A stretch of 64,000 bases of DNA from an uncultured bacterium (GTDB lineage Bacteria; Fidelibacterota; Marinisomatia; Marinisomatales; Marinisomataceae), in assembly GCA_905182795.1 (NCBI GenBank), contig CAJJCZ010000009.1:60119-124118 (forward strand). The letters are read 5' to 3'. Positions 18,122 through 26,071 of the stretch are shown piece after piece. The notes under the pieces were generated by a model. It had not been told where the DNA came from and searched no databases. It worked only from the letters and a program-made list of their open reading frames with translations. Both the position numbers and the translations under genes were made by a program. Every line of letters starts with the position of its first letter. Positions within the stretch are counted from its first letter, which is position 1.

Positions 18122-18595
18122 ATGGCTAAAAAACAAACATTTACTTCAAAGTTAGGCAAAGAGGAAAAAACCTTTAAATTTGTCAAACATATTAAGACAG
18201 TTACATCTGAAGACTCTGGGCATATAAAATTTATTGCTAATATGGTTCGTCTTGATGAAAACGAAAATATTGATCAAGCTTTGAAACGTATGGAAGAAGA
18301 AGCTTCTATTACATTGGCATTCGGTGAGAGTGTTGATACTGAAGAAGTTGTAACTGAAGACGCACCAGCTGAAGAAAAACCAGCTGAAGAAACTCAAGAA
18401 GAAGCATCGACTGAAGAAGAATCTCCGGTAGAAGATGCTCCAACCGAAGAAACACCTGCTGAAGAAGAAACTCCAGTAGAAGATGTTCCAACCGAAGAAA
18501 CGCCTGCTGAAGAAGAATCTCCAGTAGAAGAATCTTCAGAGTCGGTACCTGAAGAAGATTCAGCTGAAAAAGCTGATGAATCCTCCAAAGAATAA
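18122..18595 (+). CDS. Unknown protein with acidic Pro-Ala-Glu-Thr repeat tail
   Basis: 157 residues of unknown function. Residues 1-70 form a basic, folded-looking N-terminus ('SKLGKEEKTFKFVKHIKTV'). From about residue 78 to the end almost every residue is Glu, Pro, Ala, Thr, Ser, Val or Asp, in imperfect 16-residue repeats. No signal peptide or membrane helix is seen. The tail should be disordered and strongly negative. Antisense frames are open here only because of the repeat composition. Confidence 0.65.
   Translation: MAKKQTFTSKLGKEEKTFKFVKHIKTVTSEDSGHIKFIANMVRLDENENIDQALKRMEEEASITLAFGESVDTEEVVTEDAPAEEKPAEETQEEASTEEESPVEDAPTEETPAEEETPVEDVPTEETPAEEESPVEESSESVPEEDSAEKADESSKE
18422..18535 (+). 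repeat. 48-base tandem repeat in the acidic tail
   Basis: Two adjacent 48-base units (18422-18469 and 18470-18517) differ at only a few positions and encode S/T-P-V-E-D-A/V-P-T-E-E-T-P-A-E-E-E. A partial third copy (TCTCCAGTAGAAG) follows from 18518. The length may vary between strains. Confidence 0.85.
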
Positions 18596-18604
18596 TTAAT
18601 TATT

Positions 18605-18690
18605 GGAGAGGTGGCCGAGTGGTTTAAGGCGCACGCTTGGAAAGTGTGTAAGGTTAATAGCCTTCGCAGGTTCGAATCCTGTCCTCTCCG
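18605..18690 (+). tRNA. tRNA-Ser (GGA)
   Basis: Acceptor stem GGAGAGG/CCTCTCC, anticodon GGA in the CACGC-TTGGAAA-GTGTG stem-loop, long class II variable arm, T loop TTCGAAT, discriminator G. It starts 9 bases after the acidic-repeat gene. Confidence 0.95.
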
Positions 18691-18752
18691 CAATATTTTC
18701 TATATTAATTTTTAATAAAGAAATTCTAATGAATCATTATTAAATTTTGCCA

Positions 18753-19187
18753 ATGAGATATATAATTCCAATCCTTTTCTTATCATTTACTTTCGCACAA
18801 GACGGTGCTTATGATAAAATAATTGAAGATCATGATACTGCTGTACAAGAAATTTTTGATGAACAGATAGTAGAACAAAACAAACAATTAGAACGTGTTT
18901 TAGCTAAAGAAGATTATAGAACACTAACAACCCAAGCATTGTCTACCGGTGTGGGATTTATATTAGCTTGGGTGGCAGATAGTCCTGCTCCATGGCTAAT
19001 TAGTGCTACTATAATACCTGCTATAAAGATACGAAAAATCAATAAGAGCAATGATTCTATAGAAATTAAAAATGAAAGAAAAAAGAGAGTTAAAAGAAAT
19101 GCTCAATTAGGAGCTATTCCTATTTATAAATGGATTATAGTATTGTTTCGAACGCCTAAAGTAATACTTGATAATGTTTCTTCGTGA
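18753..19187 (+). CDS. Small exported protein of unknown function
   Basis: 144 residues from the ATG at 18753 (a TTG two codons upstream is less likely). An N-terminal signal peptide ends near 'FTFAQ' (1-15). An acidic helical stretch follows, then a hydrophobic, Pro-containing segment (about 70-92, 'GVGFILAWVADSPAPWLIS') and a basic stretch 'NERKKRVKRN'. I do not recognise the family. It overlaps the next short frame by 4 bases (GTGA). Confidence 0.6.
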   Translation: MRYIIPILFLSFTFAQDGAYDKIIEDHDTAVQEIFDEQIVEQNKQLERVLAKEDYRTLTTQALSTGVGFILAWVADSPAPWLISATIIPAIKIRKINKSNDSIEIKNERKKRVKRNAQLGAIPIYKWIIVLFRTPKVILDNVSS

Positions 19188-19384
19188 AAAACATTCAAAT
19201 TGAACGATTAGGCGTTATTATCAAATCTGACCTTTCAAGTTCGCTTGGAGAAAATATACAAGGTCCTTCACTTATAAGAGTTCCAAGGTGGATTAAACAC
19301 AAACTGGGAAAATATTATTTATACTTATTATACACGGTAAAAGGAGAGCAAGGTATTGCAATAGCTAAAATGTCAGGTCTATGA
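19184..19384 (+). pseudogene. Probable truncated glycosidase-like fragment
   Basis: A 66-residue frame starting at GTG. Its middle, 'GENIQGPSLIRVPRW' followed by 'LGKYYLYLLYT', resembles the first blade of a family of five-bladed glycoside-hydrolase-like proteins in which 'INGPSLIRVPDW...PLGKYYLYFAHH' is common. Those proteins run to 300 residues or more, whereas this frame ends after the first blade and yjjX starts at its stop (ATGA). It could be a gene remnant or a short functional derivative. The family resemblance is from memory. Confidence 0.45.
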
Positions 19385-19908
19385 AAAAAGTAATTATTGC
19401 ATCAAAAAATCCAGTAAAAATTAATGCTACAAAACTAGCATTTCAACAGATGTTTCCAGAGAAAGTTTTTCAATTTGAAGGAGTTAATGTCTCTTCTGAT
19501 ATAAGCGATCAGCCTATGAGTGATAATGAAACTCTAAACGGCGCTATAAATCGTTCTAATAATGCAAAAGCAGAATGCATGGATGCAGATTATTGGATTG
19601 GGATTGAAGGTGGAGTTCATAAAAAAGATAACGAAATGCAGGTATTTGCTTGGATATCTATTCAATCAAACGAAATAGAGGGTAAGGCGCGTACTGCTAC
19701 GTTTAATTTACCAAAAAAGATTATTGAACTAATTGATTCTGGTATGGAGTTAGGAGATGCAGATGATATCATTTTTAGTCGAAAAAATTCTAAACAAAAA
19801 AACGGAGCAGTAGGTATTTTAACTGGAGATTTAATTGATAGAGAAAAATATTATATACATGCTATTATTATGGCATTAATCCCTTTTAATAATATTGACC
19901 TTTATTAA
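19381..19908 (+). CDS. yjjX: Inosine/xanthosine triphosphatase (YjjX family)
   Basis: House-cleaning phosphatase that hydrolyses non-canonical purine nucleotides such as ITP and XTP. 175 residues. 'IIASKNPVKINATK' (4-17) is the nucleotide-binding start, 'DQPMSDNETLNGAINR' (about 43-58) and 'DYWIGIEGGV' (about 69-78) are family blocks, and 'GAVGILTGDLIDR' (about 141-153) closes the site. It starts inside the stop of the preceding fragment. Confidence 0.88.
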   Translation: MKKVIIASKNPVKINATKLAFQQMFPEKVFQFEGVNVSSDISDQPMSDNETLNGAINRSNNAKAECMDADYWIGIEGGVHKKDNEMQVFAWISIQSNEIEGKARTATFNLPKKIIELIDSGMELGDADDIIFSRKNSKQKNGAVGILTGDLIDREKYYIHAIIMALIPFNNIDLY

Positions 19909-19926
19909 AAATGAGTATATTGCGCT

Positions 19927-20115
19927 ATGTTTAAAGCATTAACAGAACTGCGATCTAATACAAGAGAATTTGGCTTAATTGCTGCCATGAAGATGATGTT
20001 TAGAAAGTATGGATGGAAAGTTGGAGTTGCCTTGTTTATGTATTATCTAATTAGAGATGTTATTCTCTATATCATTATCCCATATCTTGTTGTGAGAGGA
20101 TTGATTGCTGGATAA
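19927..20115 (+). CDS. Small membrane protein, unknown function
   Basis: 62 residues. A basic amphipathic N-terminus ('MFKALTELRSNTRE') is followed by a hydrophobic stretch of about 28 residues (residues 34-62) with charge-flanked ends, consistent with one or two membrane passes. No family is recognised. It lies 18 bases after yjjX and 4 bases before another membrane protein. Confidence 0.5.
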   Translation: MFKALTELRSNTREFGLIAAMKMMFRKYGWKVGVALFMYYLIRDVILYIIIPYLVVRGLIAG

Positions 20116-20119
20116 GCCT

Positions 20120-20545
20120 ATGAAAGTACCTATAATGCTTAGAAAATGGCTTGTATTGCACTTTTATTTCGATTATGCAGTTGCTATACCCATATTCTTT
20201 GGTGCCGAGCAAATTGCTGTATTTTTTCCGGACTATCCACTAGATACTGTAGCCTTAAGGATTGTAGCTGCAGCATTATTTGGTATTGGGTTTAGTTCAC
20301 TTCAAGCTTCAAGCTTAGATTATGAGAGTATGGTTAAAAAATTACGCTGGGCAGTGATTTGGTCTGGAACTGCATGGATAGGTATTTTAATATCACTTTT
20401 AAATGGGGGACACCCCCTAAATTGGCCTTTCTTTATTGTCTTTGTCTTGTTTAATACTCTATGGTCTTACTATGCATGTAAGCTAGGATCATTTAATAAT
20501 TTCTTTGGAAGTGTTAAGAAGTTACTATTCTTTAATTTTGATTAG
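20120..20545 (+). CDS. Four-helix membrane protein, unknown function
   Basis: 141 residues from the ATG at 20120, with four hydrophobic segments (about 10-30, 43-64, 76-95, 100-122). I see no catalytic or transport signature. An upstream TTG at 20105 would overlap the previous gene and is not preferred. It is convergent with the YceI gene, leaving 3 bases between stops. Confidence 0.55.
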   Translation: MKVPIMLRKWLVLHFYFDYAVAIPIFFGAEQIAVFFPDYPLDTVALRIVAAALFGIGFSSLQASSLDYESMVKKLRWAVIWSGTAWIGILISLLNGGHPLNWPFFIVFVLFNTLWSYYACKLGSFNNFFGSVKKLLFFNFD

Positions 20546-20548
20546 ACA

Positions 20549-21268
20549 TTATCTTTCAAGAATACCGGACATAGATACTATATTAAACTTTACTTCAATT
20601 TCATCCTTAATAACCTTATCCATTGTAGTTTTTTTTGTGGTTTGCAAATCATTCCAAAAAGATTTAGCGTCATCTAATTTGATTTCAGAGCGATATTGAA
20701 CACCAAAATCTATTCGACTAAACTTCATAGTTCCAGTTGCAGACTTGATATCAGATTGTAGGTCTATAAGTGCTGTAAGTACAATAGGTTTTGTAATAGA
20801 CTTAATAGTTAAGTCACCAGAAATTTCCATATTATACTTTCCGTCAGATTGTTTTTCTAAAATCTTTGAACTGTTAATCTTAAAAGAGGCTTTAGGGAAG
20901 CGTTCAACATCAAAAAAGTCTTGGCTTCTTAAGTGTCCAATTAAGTACTCTTTTTTACTATCTGGAAGATCAATATTTGTGATAGACATCATATTGATTA
21001 CAATGTTGCCAGAGATTTTATTGCCTTCATTTAAATAAATATTTCCTGACTTTAATTTTAAATTTCCACTATGATTGTTATTTATAACCTTTAGTCCTCC
21101 TTTCCATTCTAAGCTACTAGTTTTTCTATTTAGTATAATAGTTGGAGCGACATTAGCTTTGCGTTCAACTTGTTTTTGCTGCCCAATACTTTTAAGAGTT
21201 TCTCTGTTATTTGTTGACTGCGCCATTAATGGAATCGTAAGGCATAGTATCAATAATATTTTTTTCAT
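20549..21268 (-). CDS. YceI-family periplasmic protein
   Basis: 239 residues with a signal peptide ending in 'IPLMAQ' (1-17). The YceI lipocalin-like fold is shown by 'SSLEWKGG' (about 51), 'ISGNIVINMMSI', 'YLIGHLRSQDFFDVERFPKASF' (about 107-128) and 'ISGDLTIKSITKPI' (about 150-163). Relatives bind isoprenoid or polyprenoid lipids. It is divergent from the tRNA-Ser/gltX unit. Confidence 0.88.
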   Translation of the reverse strand: MKKILLILCLTIPLMAQSTNNRETLKSIGQQKQVERKANVAPTIILNRKTSSLEWKGGLKVINNNHSGNLKLKSGNIYLNEGNKISGNIVINMMSITNIDLPDSKKEYLIGHLRSQDFFDVERFPKASFKINSSKILEKQSDGKYNMEISGDLTIKSITKPIVLTALIDLQSDIKSATGTMKFSRIDFGVQYRSEIKLDDAKSFWNDLQTTKKTTMDKVIKDEIEVKFNIVSMSGILER

Positions 21269-21307
21269 TAAAGTCCTTTGTTTGCTTTTAAAGTTTTATC
21301 TAATAAA

Positions 21308-21336
21308 TTGGTGAGCAAAAAATTACTATATATATA
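21308..21336 (+). promoter_or_regulatory. Candidate promoter for tRNA-Ser(UGA)-gltX
   Basis: TTGGTG (21308-21313) and TATATA (21331-21336) are separated by 17 bases. The expected start point is about 20 bases before the tRNA at 21364. Sequence resemblance only; AT-rich DNA produces such matches by chance. Confidence 0.4.
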
Positions 21337-21363
21337 CAATTCATACAATTAAATTTAATATCA

Positions 21364-21450
21364 GGAGGCGTGGCAGAGCGGTTGAATGCACTAGTCTTGA
21401 AAACTAGCAAGGGTGAAAGCCCTTCAGAGGTTCGAATCCTCTCGCCTCCG
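21364..21450 (+). tRNA. tRNA-Ser (UGA)
   Basis: Acceptor stem GGAGGCG/CGCCTCC, anticodon stem-loop CTAGT-CTTGAAA-ACTAG giving UGA, long variable arm, T loop TTCGAAT, discriminator G at 21450. The gltX ATG begins only 2 bases downstream. Confidence 0.95.
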
Positions 21451-21452
21451 CA

Positions 21453-22859
21453 ATGAATAAGCCTATTGTCAGATTTGCTCCAAGCCCGACAGGGTACCTA
21501 CATATTGGTGGAGCAAGAACAGCTCTTTTTAATTGGTTGTACGCTAAGAAAAATGGCGGAAAATTCCTTCTAAGGATTGAAGACACCGATTTAGAAAGAT
21601 CAAAATCAGAATACATAGATCAAATTACAGATGCTTTAAGCTGGTTGGGATTTGATTGGAATGATAATGTTATTCTGCAATCAAAGAATAAATCACGCCA
21701 TGAAGAAGTCGTAAATCATATGATTCAAGCAGGAACTGCCTATAGGTGTTTCTTGTCAAAAGAAGAGCTTGATGCATTGCGCAAAGAGTCAGAAAAAAAG
21801 AAAGAATTATTTCGAGTCCCGAAAACATATAGAGACTATTCCCTAGAACAGCACCAGGCATTGATAGATGAGGGTAAATCGTTTACAGTTCGCTTGAAGA
21901 TACCGGATGGTATAACAGAATTTACAGACTTAGTATATGGAACCATTAAAGTTAATAATAAAGAATTAGATGACTTTATTATTGCAAGATCTGATGGATC
22001 TCCAACTTATAATTTTGTTGTAGCTATAGATGATTCTGATATGAATATTTCTCATGTTATAAGAGGAGATGATCATTTAGCCAATACGCCAAAGCAAATA
22101 TTGGTTTATAAAGCATTAGGATTGACATTGCCTACATTTGCTCACCTACCTATGATATTAGGATCAGATAAGAAAAGATTAAGTAAGAGACATGCAGCTA
22201 CTAACGTGCAAGAGTATAAAGAGAAAGGGTTTACTGCGACAGCAATGATTAATTATCTTTCTTTGTTAGGATGGAATCCAGATTCAGATCAAGAAATATT
22301 TAATATAAATGAGTTGGTTGGTGCATTCAATTTTAGTCAAGTTCAGAAGAAGCCTGCTACTTTTGATGAGAAGAAGTTATTGTGGGTTTCTGGTCAACAA
22401 ATGGCACAAATAGAAGTAAGTACCGTCATAAAGGAAATAGAAATTCTAGATAGTAGTTGGGGTGTCAATCAAGATAGTAAATATAAAAATGATGTTATTG
22501 CATTAGTAAAAGATCGATCAAAGACATTGAATGATATAATCGAGGTCTCAGATGTTTTCTTTAAGGAAGATATTTCACATAACGAAGAGATGTCTAAGAA
22601 AATATTAGATGATAGTTCTATACAGATAATAACAGATTTACATGAAGCTTTGAATATAGAAGATAATTGGAGAAAAGATACACTTGAGTCTATTTTTGAC
22701 AATTTAATGACACAACATGAGCTAGGATTAGGAAAACTTATTAAGCCTGTACGATTCGCATTAACTGGTCTTGGTTATGGGCCTGGCATTTTTGATATGA
22801 TAATTTTGCTTGGAAAAGATAGATGTTTAAATCGTTTATCTAAAGCAGTTAAGTTATGA
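21453..22859 (+). CDS. gltX: Glutamyl-tRNA synthetase
   Basis: Charges tRNA-Glu with glutamate. 468 residues, full length. Class I motif 'PSPTGYLHIGGARTALF' (9-25, HIGH equivalent), 'RIEDTDLERS', 'RGDDHLANTPKQ', and KMSKS-type 'KKRLSKRHAA' (about 241-250) are present, with the helical anticodon-binding domain after about 310. The ATG is 2 bases after the tRNA-Ser 3' end, leaving no room for a Shine-Dalgarno site outside the tRNA. The stop overlaps the next gene by 4 bases. Confidence 0.96.
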   Translation: MNKPIVRFAPSPTGYLHIGGARTALFNWLYAKKNGGKFLLRIEDTDLERSKSEYIDQITDALSWLGFDWNDNVILQSKNKSRHEEVVNHMIQAGTAYRCFLSKEELDALRKESEKKKELFRVPKTYRDYSLEQHQALIDEGKSFTVRLKIPDGITEFTDLVYGTIKVNNKELDDFIIARSDGSPTYNFVVAIDDSDMNISHVIRGDDHLANTPKQILVYKALGLTLPTFAHLPMILGSDKKRLSKRHAATNVQEYKEKGFTATAMINYLSLLGWNPDSDQEIFNINELVGAFNFSQVQKKPATFDEKKLLWVSGQQMAQIEVSTVIKEIEILDSSWGVNQDSKYKNDVIALVKDRSKTLNDIIEVSDVFFKEDISHNEEMSKKILDDSSIQIITDLHEALNIEDNWRKDTLESIFDNLMTQHELGLGKLIKPVRFALTGLGYGPGIFDMIILLGKDRCLNRLSKAVKL

Positions 22860-23338
22860 TTATATATCGTTTATTTTTTTTACTTCTACTTACAGGCCAC
22901 TTATTGTCTCAGACAAATTTTCCAAATAATAAGGTTCAATTAATTGACAATACAACTACCAATCTTCACAGCTTAACTTCCGAAGTATCATTTGTTAGTT
23001 TTTGGGCAACATGGTGTCTACCATGTATCAAGGAAATTGATAAGTTAAATGAATTTATTCACGACTATGAGAATGTATCAGTTATTTTAATTAATGAAGA
23101 CAGGCCTGGAGATAAAGCTAAAGTCAAAAGCTTTGTTCGTTCAAGACAATATCCTATTGATGATAATTACCATATCATATTTGATTTTGATAAAAAACTA
23201 TCTAGACAGTTTAGCGCTGAGCCTATTCCATTAACTCTTATTCTCAAGGGAACTAAAGTCATTTATCGTAAAAGAGGTTTTTATTTAGGCGATGAAGTCG
23301 AGTTAAAAAAACAGCTAAGAATAGCATTAAGTGATTAA
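22856..23338 (+). CDS. TlpA/thioredoxin-like exported protein
   Basis: 160 residues with a signal peptide or anchor ending at 'GHLLSQ' (1-19). The thioredoxin fold has active site 'FWATWCLPCIKEID' (about 48-61, CxxC) and the cis-Pro 'AEPIPLTLI' (about 121-129). Expected to be a periplasmic thiol-disulfide oxidoreductase. It overlaps gltX and the next barrel-like gene, so the latter may depend on it for folding (inference). Confidence 0.85.
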   Translation: MIIYRLFFLLLLTGHLLSQTNFPNNKVQLIDNTTTNLHSLTSEVSFVSFWATWCLPCIKEIDKLNEFIHDYENVSVILINEDRPGDKAKVKSFVRSRQYPIDDNYHIIFDFDKKLSRQFSAEPIPLTLILKGTKVIYRKRGFYLGDEVELKKQLRIALSD

Positions 23339-25034
23339 GAAAATATATATTATTATACTCCTATTTACATCTGCTTATAGTCAAGTAGATATTTCAAATC
23401 AATTATCTGTACGATATGGTGATAGTGATAATGATTATAATTATAATGAAATATATCTCGATACAAAATTATCCTTTAATCGAGAAAATTATCGACTAGA
23501 ATCACTTCTTACTTTTGAAGTCAGTGAGCCTGCTGAAATTGGATTAAATGCAAAAGGTCTAGATAGATATTTATTTGGATTCTATAATGATAAATTTTCA
23601 TTGGAACTTGGTGACATACATCAAACATGGGGAAGAGGATTGTTGTTGAATCAGCTAGATCTACAAAATTTAGATTTTCATACAGGTTCGAGAGGCTTGG
23701 GTATGCAAGTTCACAACGAATCATCAACTTTGAATATTATTATGGGTGATACTGCAAGTAGGAAGAGTACTACAGTTTTAGGCGGCTATGATCCAAGAGT
23801 ACCTAATTATTTTGTTGATCAATTTATTTATGGAGCAGATCTTAGTTTAAATGTTTTAAAATCTAATATAGGAGCAGCTTTCTTGCTTGTAGATGAAAAA
23901 GAAAGGTCTTTGTCTCATACTTTAACAAATTTTCGTGTAGATAGATCACATGAATATGGTGAATTTTTTATATCTGTTATTAATAAGGTTTCTGAAAAAG
24001 ATTCTGGAAACTTGGAAATTTTCTATCCTGAAAAAGATGGTGGAGGTTTTTATATCTCGAATACTAACTACTTAAAAAAGTGGGCATTAACTTCCAGTTA
24101 TAGAAATTTCAAAATGGACATAAATGATCCAGTAATCCGAGATAATATAGTCGATAATTACGGTCAAGCATTGGACATCCAGCGCTCACCAAGTGGCTTT
24201 TATCAACATACGTTTAGATTGTTAAGTAGAAATTCAAAAGAAGTAAATCTTAATGATGAAATAGGTATAGAAATTCAATTATTGGGTCCTATCAATGATA
24301 ATGTAAATATTGCAGTTAATTATATGAAATCAAGTAGTTCAAAACGATGGCATAATGGAGTGGAAATTGATAATTCGCTATGGTATAGCGATAGCAACTC
24401 TATGCCTTCAAGTAGTCAAGAATCATATCCATTTGAAGAGCTGTTTATTGAGGTTAGTGGATATAGTTCAGATGGTAATATTTTTTATAAAGTTGGTATA
24501 GATTTTCAAGATCAAGTCTTTAATGTTTTATCTAATTCAGCTGAAGTAAAATCATTTGAAATCACCGAATCATTTACATTACCATTTTTAGTAAATTTTA
24601 ATATCAATCCATCATGGAATGTTGAAATGCAATTAGAGCTACAAAGACTTAAAACAGGATTTGATACGACAATCCTATCTGATGTTGATGAAATAGATGA
24701 TAATTATTCATTTACTTCTTTATTGACAGAAGAATATCAAGAAAATCTATTTTTAGCATTATCAGCAAATTATAATCAAAAGTGGTCTTTCAATCTTTCT
24801 CATGAATTAACCAATAGCGATGAATCATTGCTTGATGATGGTCATAATGAATCTTTTGATAGCTCAAATGATTGGAATTCAGCATCTATAGCATACAAGT
24901 TTGATTCAGATCATACACTTGAATTATTTTATGGCTCTATGCGTGGTGGACTTGACTGTACAAATGGTGTATGTCGATATATACAAGCATTTGACGACGG
25001 TATAAGAATTGACTACAGTCTTAATTTAGATTAA
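23331..25034 (+). CDS. Predicted outer-membrane beta-barrel protein (DUF6029-like)
   Basis: 567 residues with a signal peptide ending 'SAYSQ' (1-17). The rest is dominated by alternating hydrophobic/polar strands with aromatic girdle residues ('YRLESLLTFEVS', 'WALTSSYRNFKM', 'HTLELFYGSMRGG'), typical of a large barrel. The 'KFSLELGDIHQTWGRGLLLN' region resembles DUF6029 proteins of Bacteroidetes-type bacteria. The cargo is unknown. It starts at GTG inside the upstream thioredoxin-like gene. Confidence 0.65.
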   Translation: MIKKIYIIILLFTSAYSQVDISNQLSVRYGDSDNDYNYNEIYLDTKLSFNRENYRLESLLTFEVSEPAEIGLNAKGLDRYLFGFYNDKFSLELGDIHQTWGRGLLLNQLDLQNLDFHTGSRGLGMQVHNESSTLNIIMGDTASRKSTTVLGGYDPRVPNYFVDQFIYGADLSLNVLKSNIGAAFLLVDEKERSLSHTLTNFRVDRSHEYGEFFISVINKVSEKDSGNLEIFYPEKDGGGFYISNTNYLKKWALTSSYRNFKMDINDPVIRDNIVDNYGQALDIQRSPSGFYQHTFRLLSRNSKEVNLNDEIGIEIQLLGPINDNVNIAVNYMKSSSSKRWHNGVEIDNSLWYSDSNSMPSSSQESYPFEELFIEVSGYSSDGNIFYKVGIDFQDQVFNVLSNSAEVKSFEITESFTLPFLVNFNINPSWNVEMQLELQRLKTGFDTTILSDVDEIDDNYSFTSLLTEEYQENLFLALSANYNQKWSFNLSHELTNSDESLLDDGHNESFDSSNDWNSASIAYKFDSDHTLELFYGSMRGGLDCTNGVCRYIQAFDDGIRIDYSLNLD

Positions 25035-25085
25035 CTTCGTCCAGATTTTTAAAAAAGTAGATTCTTTTAGGAGGGAAAATACATA

Positions 25086-25970
25086 ATGAAAAATTATAAA
25101 ACATTTTTAATGATAGGCGTAATAAGCTCTATGTTGATTACGGCATGTTCTAATGGAGGCAGTAGTGTTAATGCTTCTACTGATAGCACTTCAGAGACTG
25201 GTGGAAATGATGGTTCTGCAACTAACGTGAAATCAAAAATTTTGATGGAGTTGTTTACGTCAACTACATGTGGACCTTGTTTACCACAAAATAATACTTT
25301 AAATAAATACTTAGATCCTACATCGTCTACTTATGCAGGTGATTTAGCTGACGATTGGATTGTATTGAGATATCATGTATGGTGGCCATCTGCAGGTGAT
25401 CCTTATTATGATTTTAATACTGCTCCAGTAATTAATCGTGAAAGTTATTATGATGTAGGATATGTTCCTCATATGTATACAAATGGATCGACTGATTCTG
25501 GTGGTACAGCAACTACATGGAGAAACAATGCAAGGGCAGCGGTTGATGGTCAAACGCCTGTAAATATACAAATAACAGGAGCAAGAGATGGTTATAATCT
25601 TAGTGGAAACGTTGCATTCACTTCAGCTTCAGATCTAAATAGTCTTGGGCTTAAATTCTATATTGCCGTAACTCATGATAATTCACAATATCAAGCACCG
25701 AACGGTCAAACAGCATTTGATCAAACATTTATTGATTTCTTAACGCTTGATACTACTTCTGATGCAGTTTCTTATGGAGAGCCATTAAATCTAGGTGTAG
25801 GCGAAACTCATACAAAAAGCTATAATTGGACATTAGATAGTAATTGGCCAAATAATTCAGGCGTATCTTGGACTAACGAAGATTTAACTCTTGTTGTTTT
25901 CGTTCAATTCGCTAATGCGGGAGCGAATGAGAAAAGAATTTTCCAGGTTGAAGCTTTTAGTTTTGATTAA
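25086..25970 (+). CDS. Omp28-like lipoprotein with thioredoxin fold
   Basis: 294 residues. The lipobox 'LITAC' (about 17-21) marks a lipoprotein, followed by a Ser/Gly/Thr linker and a thioredoxin-type segment with 'FTSTTCGPCLPQN' (CxxC, about 57-69) and a later 'VGYVPHMYTNG'. The C-terminal half is beta-rich with no further catalytic motif. The architecture matches Omp28-related envelope proteins. AGGAGGG precedes the ATG. It is the second thioredoxin-like protein around the predicted barrel gene. Confidence 0.75.
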   Translation: MKNYKTFLMIGVISSMLITACSNGGSSVNASTDSTSETGGNDGSATNVKSKILMELFTSTTCGPCLPQNNTLNKYLDPTSSTYAGDLADDWIVLRYHVWWPSAGDPYYDFNTAPVINRESYYDVGYVPHMYTNGSTDSGGTATTWRNNARAAVDGQTPVNIQITGARDGYNLSGNVAFTSASDLNSLGLKFYIAVTHDNSQYQAPNGQTAFDQTFIDFLTLDTTSDAVSYGEPLNLGVGETHTKSYNWTLDSNWPNNSGVSWTNEDLTLVVFVQFANAGANEKRIFQVEAFSFD

Positions 25971-25994
25971 TAAGTTTCGGTCTTATTTACATAT

Positions 25995-26068
25995 GCGCCC
26001 GTAGCTCAACTGGATAGAGCGTCTGGCTACGAACCAGGAGGCTGTAGGTTCAAATCCTTCCGGGCGTA
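25995..26068 (+). tRNA. tRNA-Arg (ACG)
   Basis: Acceptor stem GCGCCCG/CGGGCGT (first pair G-U), anticodon stem-loop CTGGC-TACGAAC-CAG with anticodon ACG, T loop TTCAAAT, discriminator A at 26068. A34 is the base converted to inosine by TadA, whose gene starts 3 bases downstream. Confidence 0.95.
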
Positions 26069-26071
26069 CAC

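Noticed and set aside
18422..18535. CRISPR-like array
   Set aside because: The repeats are tandem, lack unique spacers and encode a continuous protein tail.
18309..18693. Long minus-strand frames opposite the acidic-repeat gene
   Set aside because: They arise from the Glu/Pro/Thr codon pattern of the repeat and give Leu/Ser-rich nonsense; one also runs through tRNA-Ser.
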